From: Clostridiales bacterium CHKCI006
Lineage (GTDB): Bacteria > Bacillota_I > Bacilli_A > Erysipelotrichales > Coprobacillaceae
Assembly: GCA_900018345.1 (NCBI GenBank)
Contig: FCNA01000026.1
Span: 1 to 64,000, forward strand
DNA length: 64,000 nt
Reading direction: 5' to 3'
The notes beneath the pieces are model-generated. The model was not told where the DNA came from. It worked only from the letters and a program-made list of their open reading frames with translations, and did not search any database. Shown here piece by piece: positions 1 to 7,313 of the stretch; the stretch's first letter is position 1, and every line of letters starts with the position of its first letter. A program made the translations under genes and the position numbers.

Positions 1-1
1 C

Positions 2-322
2 ATTTGTCCACCAGAGATTAGAGATAAGAGATTAGATATTAGAGATAAGAGTATAGAGAATAAAGAGAGTGAGAGCGCCCGCGCCTATGGCCGTTACCAG
101 AATGTTTTTCTGACGGACGAGGAACTGGCAGACCTGCAGGCCAGCTTTCCCACCGTATGGGGCCAGTACATCGAAAAGCTGTCCGAGTACATGGCTTCTA
201 CCGGTAAGCGGTATCAGAGCCATGCCGCTACCATCCGGCGCTGGGCCGGTGAGGTCGCGAAGAAAGAGGCCCCGCCCTCTCGCAACCGGGATTACAGCGT
301 AAAGGAGGATGAAACCGTATGA
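2..322 (+). CDS. Replisome organiser-like protein, C-terminal part (5' end outside window)
   Basis: The frame is open from the first bases of the window to a TGA that overlaps the next start codon (ATGA). The visible residues begin with a charged low-complexity stretch rich in I/R/D/K/E, then a compact domain running from about AYGRYQNVFLTDEEL to the stop. This arrangement, a repeat-like charged linker followed by a short domain just before a DnaC-like gene, is typical of the replication initiators (HTH/DnaD-like) of Firmicute integrative elements. The N-terminal HTH domain is not in the window, so the family call is an inference from the tail and from the neighbour. Coupled translation with the DnaC-like gene suggests an initiator-loader pair. 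Confidence 0.6.
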   Translation: MCPPEIRDKRLDIRDKSIENKESESARAYGRYQNVFLTDEELADLQASFPTVWGQYIEKLSEYMASTGKRYQSHAATIRRWAGEVAKKEAPPSRNRDYSVKEDETV

Positions 323-1182
323 TGGAGATTACCGCAGAAATCCGGGCGCTGATCGACAAGGCAGCCGCCGGTATAGAACTGGCCGGGGACGAGTACATAG
401 ACCCGGCAGACGGCCTCATTCACTGTAAGAAGTTCGGCGGCCAGAGGCAGACCGTTGTGCCATGCTTTGGGAAACCGGGCTTCTTCATGCCCCGTTGTAT
501 CTGCCAGTGCCAGCGGGAGGCCGAGGAACAGCGCAAGGCCGCCGAGGAACGGCAGCGCCGCATAGAGCGTATCAAGCGCCGGAAGGCCCAGGGCCTGCAA
601 GACCGCTATCTGTACGACTACACCTTTGCCAACGACAACGGCCAAAATCCTCTGATAGACAAGGCCCGCGCCTATGTGGAGAACTGGAAGGAGGCATACA
701 AAAACAACACCGGCCTGCTGCTGTTTGGGGATGTGGGAACCGGCAAGTCCTTTTTCGCCGGTTGTATCGCCAACGCCCTGCTTGACCGGGATGTGCCGGT
801 GCTGATGACGAACTTTCCCACCATCCTGAACCGCCTGACGGGGATGTTCTCTGAGGACAGGGCCGACTTTATCGCCAGCTTTGACGAGTACGACCTGCTT
901 ATCATTGACGATTTGGGTGTGGAGCGCAGTACCGAGTATGCGATGGAGCAGATGTTTTTCGTCATTGACAGCCGCTACCGCAGCCGCAGGCCCATGATAA
1001 TCACCACCAACCTGAAGCTGGCCGAACTCAAGAACCCGCCTGACCTGGCCCACGCCCGTATCTATGACCGTATCCTGGAACGGTGCGCCCCGATCCTCTT
1101 TGCCGGGAAGAACTTCCGGGAGGAAAACGCCGGAGCCACCAGGCAGGCGGCGAAAGGCATTGTGAACCGTAAGCATGAGTAA
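319..1182 (+). CDS. DnaC/IstB-like helicase-loader ATPase
   Basis: A 287-residue AAA+ protein of the DnaC/IstB type, expected to load the replicative helicase onto the element's origin. It has a Cys-rich N-terminal segment (PRCICQCQ around residues 55-65), a charged helical stretch, a Walker A motif (GDVGTGKS near residue 140) and a Walker B motif (LLIIDDLG near residue 195). The start overlaps the stop of the upstream initiator gene, and an AAAGGAGG ribosome-binding site lies about ten bases ahead. The gene is GC-rich, unlike the chromosome further right, which fits element origin. Its stop overlaps the untranslated lead into the TnpW gene. Confidence 0.85.
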   Translation: MMEITAEIRALIDKAAAGIELAGDEYIDPADGLIHCKKFGGQRQTVVPCFGKPGFFMPRCICQCQREAEEQRKAAEERQRRIERIKRRKAQGLQDRYLYDYTFANDNGQNPLIDKARAYVENWKEAYKNNTGLLLFGDVGTGKSFFAGCIANALLDRDVPVLMTNFPTILNRLTGMFSEDRADFIASFDEYDLLIIDDLGVERSTEYAMEQMFFVIDSRYRSRRPMIITTNLKLAELKNPPDLAHARIYDRILERCAPILFAGKNFREENAGATRQAAKGIVNRKHE

Positions 1183-1225
1183 TTTTTTGCCGGACGATAC
1201 AGCCCCGCCCGGAGAAAGGAGCGCC

Positions 1226-1417
1226 ATGAGCGAAGAAACCCGTACCATGCAGACCGCAGACACCACCCCGGCCAGAGCGTCGGAGGACGCCCCCGCGCTG
1301 GTAAAGAAAATCAGCAAGACCACCTACAAGGTGCGCGTCCATTTCAGCAATACCAGCACTGAAACTATGAGCGACAAAATCAAGCGTATGCTCAAAAACG
1401 AGATACAGCAGATGTAA
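1226..1417 (+). CDS. TnpW-family small transposon-encoded protein
   Basis: A 63-residue protein ending in KNEIQQM whose C-terminal half (KISKTTYKVRVHFSNTS) matches my memory of the TnpW family of small proteins carried by Firmicute integrative elements. Its function is unknown. An earlier in-frame ATG exists at 1175, but the one at 1226 has an AGAAAGGAG ribosome-binding site and gives the usual family length, so I chose it. The gene follows the DnaC-like loader and is closed by a strong hairpin, so it is the last gene of this operon. Confidence 0.7.
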   Translation: MSEETRTMQTADTTPARASEDAPALVKKISKTTYKVRVHFSNTSTETMSDKIKRMLKNEIQQM

Positions 1418-1419
1418 GT

Positions 1420-1456
1420 ACAGCGGGCCGGGAGCTTTTCACTCTCGGCCCGCTGT
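1420..1456 (+). terminator. Rho-independent terminator after tnpW
   Basis: An 11-base perfect GC-rich stem, ACAGCGGGCCG paired with CGGCCCGCTGT, followed by CTTTGTG. It lies directly after the TnpW stop and before the convergent PIN gene. Confidence 0.7.
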
Positions 1457-1467
1457 CTTTGTGTCAG

Positions 1468-1869
1468 TTAGGTATTCAAAAACTCTGCCGGTGTCATAAT
1501 TGCCGGATTTTTCACGCCGGACTCTAAGAAATCCTTATCGCCGGTCAGCAACACATCGGCTTTCGCTTCAATGGCCGCCCGCAAAATAGGGCGGTCATTG
1601 ACATCTCTGATTTGTGTTTCGGTCATATCTTCCTCTGTCGGGACGGGAACCAATTCCAGAGTAAGCAAAGCAACAGAAAGAAATTTGTCCAGCGCCGCCA
1701 GCCGGTTTGGGAATTTCTTGTTGAATATCCGCTTCATTTCGTCCACATTCTGCTCGCAAATCAAGCCGTGATTCGGGTAAGAGACCGCTTTCACATACGC
1801 TTGATAAGGCGTTCCGTTTGCACTCAATGCGGCAGAAATAAGGACATTGGTATCAATCAGAACTCTCAT
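1468..1869 (-). CDS. PIN-domain toxin (putative RNase)
   Basis: A 133-residue PIN-domain protein, the toxin half of a type II toxin-antitoxin pair. It opens with MRVLIDTNVLISA, the first acidic strand of PIN nucleases. It has central acidic residues (DVNDRPILRAA) and a late LLTGDKDFL motif, together supplying the Mg2+-binding acidic cluster expected to cut RNA. The length is normal for the COG1569-type PIN subfamily. Its ATG overlaps the stop of the AbrB-like antitoxin by four bases, so the two are translationally coupled and the antitoxin is made first. The target RNA cannot be told from sequence. Confidence 0.85.
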   Translation of the reverse strand: MRVLIDTNVLISAALSANGTPYQAYVKAVSYPNHGLICEQNVDEMKRIFNKKFPNRLAALDKFLSVALLTLELVPVPTEEDMTETQIRDVNDRPILRAAIEAKADVLLTGDKDFLESGVKNPAIMTPAEFLNT

Positions 1870-2141
1870 CCTTTTTCGTCCTCATTTCTCAATTCCTTGA
1901 CGAGCGCCATAACATCATCTTCCGAGGTCAGGCCGGTGCGTTCTGCTTCTCCGGCCATTTCTTGCTGAAGCATCTGCATAGCGTAAACAGCAGAATTGAC
2001 AATGCGGACAGTGTTTCCCTCAACGATGAAAGTGACCCGATCACCACTTGACACACCAAGCACATCACGGACATCCTTTGGGATTGTGATTTGCCCTTTT
2101 GCCATGACTTTGGCATTGTCCACAAACGCATTTGCTAACAT
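1866..2141 (-). CDS. AbrB/MazE-type antitoxin
   Basis: A 91-residue protein with an N-terminal SpoVT/AbrB swapped-hairpin DNA-binding fold (KVMAKGQITIPKDVRDVLG, then GDRVTFIVEGNTVRIV), followed by an acidic helical tail that would bind and block the PIN toxin. I start at MLANAF because AGAAAGGTGG lies nine bases ahead; a longer in-frame extension to 2201 would run through the promoter. It precedes the toxin gene with ATGA overlap. A palindrome over the probable transcription start suggests it represses its own operon. Confidence 0.85.
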   Translation of the reverse strand: MLANAFVDNAKVMAKGQITIPKDVRDVLGVSSGDRVTFIVEGNTVRIVNSAVYAMQMLQQEMAGEAERTGLTSEDDVMALVKELRNEDEKG

Positions 2142-2171
2142 GATTTTGCACCACCTTTCTGAAATATGGAA

Positions 2172-2221
2172 AGTAGGGATTTCCCTACTCTTAGTATACA
2201 CAGAACGAGCGAAAAAATCAA
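2172..2221 (-). promoter_or_regulatory. Promoter and operator of the PIN/AbrB operon
   Basis: On the minus strand, TTGATT (2216-2221) and TATACT (2193-2198) are 17 bases apart, a good sigma-A promoter. Just downstream, an 8-base inverted repeat with a two-base centre, AGTAGGGA and TCCCTACT (2172-2189), covers the expected start site and is a natural binding site for the AbrB-like antitoxin. The operator role is inferred. Confidence 0.65.
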
Positions 2222-2321
2222 CGAGAACTGGTAAAATTCAGAGCCGGTAAAACCGCAAAATTGTAGCTTTTTTGTGAATTTGATTAAAAAGTCCTTGACA
2301 ACTCGTTTCGGGACGAACGAT

Positions 2322-2697
2322 TCAATAGCTTTTGACCGCTGGAGCGCTGTGCAGATGGTGCAGAACCTGGAGAACATGGCTTCACAGTGATTCCTTTCGT
2401 TCAGAACTTTAAGGATATGTCCCCACGACCAAGGAACTGATGAAGCTGGTGCTGGAGCAGAGAATCGCCCATGACGGGCATCCGTTACTCCGGTGGATGA
2501 TGGATAATATCTTCATCCATACCAATTCGATGGGAAATATCAAAGCGTACAAGAAAAAATCCACAGAGAAGATTGACGGGGTAATCGCTAATTTCATGGA
2601 TTTTGACCGGCCGATCCACTGTGGCAATGATACGATAGCTTCAAATGATGACAGTCGAGACCTTTTGTTTATCAGACAGTGCATTTTTTGTCGATAA
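2322..2697 (+). pseudogene. Phage terminase large subunit, C-terminal remnant
   Basis: In shifting frames the sequence reads IAFDRWSAVQMVQNLE, then a KDMSP block, then KLVLEQRIAHDGHP, LRWMMDNIFI, STEKIDGVIANFM and DRPIHCGND. This succession is the C-terminal nuclease region of HK97-type phage terminase large subunits. At least two frameshifts (near 2390 and 2425) and a lost N-terminal ATPase half make it non-functional. A portal remnant lies downstream at 4164, the normal phage gene order, with an ATPase gene lodged between the two. Confidence 0.7.
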
Positions 2698-2701
2698 TTA
2701 T

Positions 2702-2756
2702 AAGTTTATGCTTTCAATAGCATAAACTTTATTTATCTAGAAATTTGTGCTATGAT
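2702..2756 (+). promoter_or_regulatory. 11-base inverted repeat and promoter of the AAA/DUF4143 gene
   Basis: AAGTTTATGCT (2702-2712) and AGCATAAACTT (2719-2729) form a perfect 11-base dyad with a six-base spacer. It sits 22 bases upstream of an extended -10 element, TGC TATGAT (2748-2756); the -35 is weak. An AGGAGG ribosome-binding site precedes the ATG at 2780. The dyad may be an operator; there is no T-tract consistent with a terminator for a gene to its left. Confidence 0.6.
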
Positions 2757-2779
2757 AGGAGTGACAGGAGGAATGCGCC

Positions 2780-4099
2780 ATGATAGAATCACACGAACTG
2801 AAAAACCGAGATCCGTATGTGAAAAAGCTGATCAGTCTTCAAGATACGGAACCGGTGAAGATCATCACCGGTATCCGCCGCTGCGGCAAATCCAGCCTGT
2901 TGAAGCTGATGATCCGGCATTTGCGAGAAACTGGCATCCAACAGGAACAGATCGTGGAGATGAACTTTGAATCCCACGATTATCGGAGCATGACCTCAGA
3001 TGAGGTATACCACTATGTAAAGGAGAAAGCTGTTCCGGACAAGCGGATGTATCTTTTCTTTGACGAGTTGCAACGGATAAATGCCTGGGAGGATGCGGTC
3101 AATTCCTTCCGGGTAGATTTGGACTGCGACATTTATGTCACCGGTTCCAATGCCTACCTGCTATCCTCCGAATATTCCACCTATCTCTCCGGCCGTTGTG
3201 TGGAGATCAAAATGTTGCCGCTCTCATTCAGGGAGTTTCTGGATTTCCACAACTTTGAAGTGAGAAAAACCAGCAGCGCCTTGGGCGGGACCCGCCGACA
3301 GGTATTTGATCAAAACGGCGAACGCTATGGCCTGCGGGAAATCTTTGACGCCTATATGCGTTTTGGCGGGATGCCTGGGATTGCGGATATCGGGTTGGAT
3401 CAAGAAAAAGCATTGTCCCTTCTGGAAGGCATTTACTCCACCGTGGTAGTTCGGGATATTCTGGAGCGGGAAAAGCGTCGCGGCCAGCGACAAATCACTG
3501 ACTCCGTCCTTCTGCGTAAAATCGTCCTGTTCCTTGCGGACAACATCGGCAGCAGCGTCTCCGTCTCCTCTATTGGCAATACGCTGATGAACGAGGGTCT
3601 GCTGGAGGATGGCAAACGCAGAGGAACTCCCAGCACCCATACGGTGCAGGCCTATATTGGGGCCCTGCTGGAAAGCTATTTCTTCTACGAGATCAAACGG
3701 TTTGACATCAAAAGCAAGGAATACCTGCGCACTCTGGGCAAGTATTATATCGTGGACATCGGGCTTCGGAACTATCTGCTGGGATTCCGCAACCGTGACA
3801 GCGGTCACGCTATTGAAAATATAGTCTACTTTGAGCTGCTCCGCCGGGGCTATGATGTGGCCATCGGGAAGATCGACAATCAAGAAGTGGACTTCATTGC
3901 CACCAATGCTGATGACAAACTCTATATCCAGGTAACGGAATCTATGCAAAGCGAGGATGTCCGCAAACGGGAGCTTGACCCGTTGCAGAAGATTCGGGAT
4001 AATTACACAAAGTTAGTGTTGTCACTGGATCCAGGGCTGGATGCCTCCTATGATGGTATCAAGTCCCTGAACCTTATGGACTGGCTGCTGAGCAGCTGA
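2780..4099 (+). CDS. AAA family ATPase with DUF4143 domain
   Basis: A 439-residue protein of the widespread AAA_14-DUF4143 family. Near the N-terminus is a Walker A motif (GIRRCGKSSLLK, about residue 36), followed by a Walker B-like strand (YLFFDELQ) and a sensor block (YVTGSNAYLL). The C-terminal third has the DUF4143 pattern, including EVDFIATNADDK, which resembles a PD-(D/E)xK nuclease core. The cellular role of the family is not established. The gene stands alone with its own promoter and sits exactly between terminase and portal remnants, so it looks like cargo inserted into an old prophage module. Length is normal and the frame is intact. Confidence 0.85.
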   Translation: MIESHELKNRDPYVKKLISLQDTEPVKIITGIRRCGKSSLLKLMIRHLRETGIQQEQIVEMNFESHDYRSMTSDEVYHYVKEKAVPDKRMYLFFDELQRINAWEDAVNSFRVDLDCDIYVTGSNAYLLSSEYSTYLSGRCVEIKMLPLSFREFLDFHNFEVRKTSSALGGTRRQVFDQNGERYGLREIFDAYMRFGGMPGIADIGLDQEKALSLLEGIYSTVVVRDILEREKRRGQRQITDSVLLRKIVLFLADNIGSSVSVSSIGNTLMNEGLLEDGKRRGTPSTHTVQAYIGALLESYFFYEIKRFDIKSKEYLRTLGKYYIVDIGLRNYLLGFRNRDSGHAIENIVYFELLRRGYDVAIGKIDNQEVDFIATNADDKLYIQVTESMQSEDVRKRELDPLQKIRDNYTKLVLSLDPGLDASYDGIKSLNLMDWLLSS

Positions 4100-4163
4100 T
4101 TGCCAGTCAAAACAATAACTACATTTTTTGAAGAGCATCTATCGAAAGATAGGTGTTTTTCTT

Positions 4164-5115
4164 ATGCCCATTTTCAGGAAGAATGATGATTCGGTATAAG
4201 TATCTTTTCTGTTCCTGAGATAAGCTCCAGAACCGCACTGCGGGCAGCGCATACAGCTTTTTCTTTGGCGAAAACGACGACACCTCCACCATCACAAGAA
4301 AGACGGAGACAAAGAGAAAGCTATTGATCATTCGCTGTATCTGCTCCTGCTTGATGAATCAAATCCGGAAATGAGTTCCCTCGCGTTCCGGGAGACGTTC
4401 ATAATCCACCTGCTCCTGTAGGGCAAATGCCTACACCCAGAGCGTCGCAGTGACAAGGGAGAAGTCATCGTCCTCTATCTGCTGCTGCCTGAACGGATGA
4501 CGGTAAACCGTGACAGGGACGGGAAGTTCTACTACGAATACACCATCATCATAGATGACGCGCCACAGTCAACAGCAGCCTTGTCCGGCTGAATCCTTCC
4601 GATGTGCTGCATATCCCAAGGCTTAGTTTTGACGAACTGGTAGAGTATTCCCCTAATGTAATGGCAAAGAAGGCAATCGGGCGATTGCCTGTGAGGAATA
4701 CGGGGCGAAGTTCTTTGACAACGACGTCGCTCCTGGCGGCGTGCTGGAGGAGAGCATGAAGTACATGTCCATCGGCATTTCCCCGGAACAGGCGCAGTTT
4801 CTGAAAAACAGAAAATTTCAGACCAATGAGATTGCTCGGATTCTCCGGTTACCACCCCACACGGTAGGCGACCTGGTAAAGTCGAGCTTTTCTACTATTA
4901 GACAACAGTCTCTAGAGTTCGTTAGATACACGCTAGACACCTGGCTAATCCGCGAAGAGCAGACCATTCACCGGTCGCTCCTCCTACCGGATAAGAAAGC
5001 ACAATATTTCATCAAGTTCAATCTGAAGAATCTGCTTCGCGGCGACTATCAGAGTCACATGAAAGATATGCCATACTTGTTCGTGAAGAGTTCAGTTGCC
5101 TTGAATTTATCATGA
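4164..5115 (+). pseudogene. HK97-type phage portal protein, decayed
   Basis: Pieces of a portal protein appear in order across several frames: a possible start MPIFRKNDDS at 4164, LLDESNPEMSSLAFRETF near 4355, LPERMTVNRDRDGKFYYEY near 4490, SDVLHIP/LVEYSP pieces near 4600, CEEYGAKFFDND near 4700, and an open stretch from 4741 with GGVLEES and LLLPDKKAQYFIKFN. The last block, [10 protein letters not shown], is a portal hallmark, and the sequence breaks off soon after. Multiple frameshifts and stops rule out function. Together with the terminase remnant it marks a dead prophage. Confidence 0.7.
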
Positions 5116-5167
5116 ACAGGGACACGATCAACTGGATTCTGAAAAAACTGAATACAGGAGGTCGAAT

Positions 5168-5278
5168 ATGGAGCATTTACCAAAGAAAATCCATCAAAAC
5201 GGCATCAGCTACACGCTGGTGGGAGACTACTACATCCCCGATCTGAAGCTGGTGGGAGGATTTCTCGGTCAGCTTTGA
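5168..5278 (+). pseudogene. TnpV-like protein, truncated to its N-terminus
   Basis: A 36-codon frame behind a strong AGGAGG begins [17 protein letters not shown] and continues GDYYIPDLKL, which matches the N-terminus of TnpV-type small element proteins (usually over 110 residues). Family identity ends at about residue 28, where the sequence runs directly into a different gene fragment read in another frame. This is a deletion junction rather than a short natural gene. Confidence 0.6.
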
Positions 5279-5663
5279 CGCTAAAGGCCATGACCCGCCC
5301 CGCAGGAGGCCGATCAAGCGAAAAATCAGCGAGGAACTGCGCTACCGGCAGGCGGAGCAGAAATGTTTCCGGGTGCTGTGCGATTACCTGCACCTGCTGG
5401 AACGCTGGGAGAAGGAATATGCTCCGCAGACGCCGGAGGAAGCGTGGAACCCGCTGTTTGTGGAGGCACTGCAAAAGAAGCCGTACACGGAGTATCTGCT
5501 GGATATTCTTTTATCCGGCAGTATGGAGGAATGGGCCTGCGTGGTCGCTGAATACGGAAAAGAGGTGATGAAGATTGAGCAGCGAATATCAGAATTTACC
5601 GCCAGCCACCCGACAGGCCGCCATGAGCGCAGCCGAAGCCTTAGCGCCGGAACAGAGCGTTGA
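5247..5663 (+). pseudogene. Fragment of an element protein preceding VapE
   Basis: This frame opens at the TnpV deletion junction without a start codon and runs to 5663. It encodes a helical segment including KRKISEELRYRQAEQKC, YLHLLERWEKEYAP and YTEYLLDILLSGSMEEW. I remember similar sequences directly upstream of VapE genes in integrative elements but cannot name the family. Its 3' end overlaps the VapE start region. A GTG at 5373 could in principle restart it, but no ribosome-binding site is obvious. Confidence 0.45.
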
Positions 5664-6981
5664 CGAGGTGCGGGAAAGCCTGTCCGTCACGGAGAAAGGC
5701 CAGCCCGCCAACACCATCGGCAACTGCCGGACGGTGTTCTGCCATGACCCGCTGCTGCGGGACGCTATCCGGCTGAACCTCCTGACTGACCGGGTGGACA
5801 TCGTGCGGGATTTGGGCTGGCGCAGGAACACCAGCGCCTTGACGGATACGGATGTGAAGTATCTGCTCCTCTATTTTGAGCAGAACTACGGCCTGACCAG
5901 CGAGAAGAAAATGACGGCGGCGCTCTCCATCGTGGCGAATGAGAACTGCTACCATCCCATACAGGATGTGCTGAACGGCCTTGTGTGGGACGGGACGCCC
6001 CGCATCCGCTCCTGTCTCCATCACTTCTTAGGTGCGGAGGTCAGCGACTATGTGGAGGAAATGCTGAAACACTTCCTGCTGGGTGCTATTCGGCGGGTGT
6101 TTTCTCCCGGCTCCAAATATGAGGAAATGCTTTGTCTGGTGGGCGGACAGGGGGCTGGCAAGTCCAGCTTCTTCCGTCTGCTGGCGATCCGGGACGAGTG
6201 GTTCAGTGATTATCTGAAAAAACTGGACGATGACCGGGTGTTTTTGAAGCTGCAAGGCCATTGGATCATCGAGATGTCGGAGATGCTGGCCACCAGCAGC
6301 GCCAAAAGCATTGAGGAAATCCGCTCGTTCATCAGCCGCCAGAAGGAAAACTACCGGACGCCCTATGAAGCCCAGCCCAAAGACCGGCTGCGGCAGTGCG
6401 TGTTTGGCGGTTCTTCCAACACGCTGGACTTCCTGCCCCTTGACTGGACCGGGAACCGGCGTTTCCTTCCCATCATGATTTACCCGGAGAATGCGGAGGT
6501 TCACATTTTGGAGGACGAGGACGCTTCCAGAGCCTACCTGTTGCAGGTCTGGGCGGAGGCCATGACGATTTACCGCAGCGGCCACTATTCCATGAAATTC
6601 AGCAAGTCCATCCAGCGGCAGCTTGTGGAGGTGCAGAAGGATTTCATGCCGGAAGACACCGAGGCCGGGCAGATACAGGGCTTTCTGGAACACTACACCG
6701 GCAGCATGGTCTGCTCCAAACAGCTTTTCAGGGAGGCGCTGGGCCACACCTATGACGAGCCGAAGCGGTGGCAGCTTCACAATATCAACGAGATCATGAA
6801 CACGGTGGTGACGGGCTGGAAGCCGTTTTCCAATCCGAGGATGTTTGCCGGATACGGCAGGCAGAAGGGCTGGGAACGGGATGTTTCCGGCAACGAACTG
6901 CCCGGCAACGAAGATGGATTTGTGGAACTGAGCGAGGAAGAATGCCGCCAGTTGGAGCTTCCGAAGGAGTGGGTCGCCTGA
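5575..6981 (+). CDS. Virulence-associated E (VapE) family ATPase/helicase
   Basis: A 468-residue VapE-family protein. These are P-loop proteins of phages and mobile elements related to superfamily 3 primase-helicases and are thought to act in element replication. A Walker A motif (GGQGAGKSSFF) lies near residue 190, a Walker B-like WIIEMSEM about 50 residues later, and the conserved blocks SFISRQKENYRTPY and WTGNRRFLPI follow. The chosen start is a TTG with AGAGGTG seven bases ahead; an ATG at 5623 is an alternative that lacks a ribosome-binding site. The product is shorter than forms with a fused primase domain. Followed by a broken small gene and the serine recombinase, a common element module. 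Confidence 0.8.
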   Translation: MSSEYQNLPPATRQAAMSAAEALAPEQSVDEVRESLSVTEKGQPANTIGNCRTVFCHDPLLRDAIRLNLLTDRVDIVRDLGWRRNTSALTDTDVKYLLLYFEQNYGLTSEKKMTAALSIVANENCYHPIQDVLNGLVWDGTPRIRSCLHHFLGAEVSDYVEEMLKHFLLGAIRRVFSPGSKYEEMLCLVGGQGAGKSSFFRLLAIRDEWFSDYLKKLDDDRVFLKLQGHWIIEMSEMLATSSAKSIEEIRSFISRQKENYRTPYEAQPKDRLRQCVFGGSSNTLDFLPLDWTGNRRFLPIMIYPENAEVHILEDEDASRAYLLQVWAEAMTIYRSGHYSMKFSKSIQRQLVEVQKDFMPEDTEAGQIQGFLEHYTGSMVCSKQLFREALGHTYDEPKRWQLHNINEIMNTVVTGWKPFSNPRMFAGYGRQKGWERDVSGNELPGNEDGFVELSEEECRQLELPKEWVA

Positions 6982-7073
6982 AAACGGAGGTCTGTTGCCG
7001 GGATGGTTGCCACCTGGTTGCCGGGTTCGTTGCCGGTGCTGCCGCCCGGCCTGTCTCTCTATGGAGGTAGCCT

Positions 7074-7241
7074 ATGGAAAAAAGCAAAAATCAGAAGAAT
7101 AAAGTCCGGTTTGTGGTGGTGCGGGAGTTCTCCGGGGAGAAGTCCATGTGGGAAGCCTTAGAGCAGCTCATTGAGCGCCAGACCTGCTAACACTTCGAGG
7201 AATGGCGTCATCAGCGGGAAATGGCAGAAAAAGCTGCGTAA
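7074..7241 (+). pseudogene. Small element protein interrupted by a nonsense codon
   Basis: A 56-codon frame begins MEKSKNQKNKVRFVVVREF and continues through SMWEALEQLIERQTC. It is then stopped by TAA at 7188-7190, after which the same frame carries on as HFEEWRHQREMAEKAA to a second stop. I recall intact relatives reading C-E-x-F-E-E-W at this point, so one base change (GAA to TAA) seems to have cut the protein to 38 residues. The family sits just upstream of serine recombinases in related elements; its function is unknown. The start codon follows an ATGGAGGTAG stretch that supplies the ribosome-binding site. Confidence 0.55.
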
Positions 7242-7253
7242 AAACGGTTGATT

Positions 7254-7294
7254 CAGGGACAGGGACAGGGTACTATAATGGTATCGTGTCCCTG
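7254..7294 (+). promoter_or_regulatory. Promoter region with inverted repeat before the recombinase
   Basis: TATAAT at 7274-7279 is flanked by CAGGGACA (two overlapping copies, 7254-7261 and 7260-7267) and its complement TGTCCCTG (7287-7294). The dyad brackets the -10 element, so a repressor bound there would silence the recombinase. A TTGATT at 7248 is 20 bases from the -10, wider than optimal. Confidence 0.45.
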
Positions 7295-7313
7295 TTCATA
7301 GAAGGAGAACGCT

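Noticed and set aside
292-1323. A 343-codon minus-strand open frame opposite the DnaC-like gene
   Set aside because: It mirrors a clear AAA+ gene with Walker motifs, has no motif of its own and no ribosome-binding site; it is a GC-rich shadow.
2172-2189. The palindrome before the PIN/AbrB operon as a terminator
   Set aside because: No T-tract follows and it overlaps the expected start site of a good promoter, so an operator is more likely.
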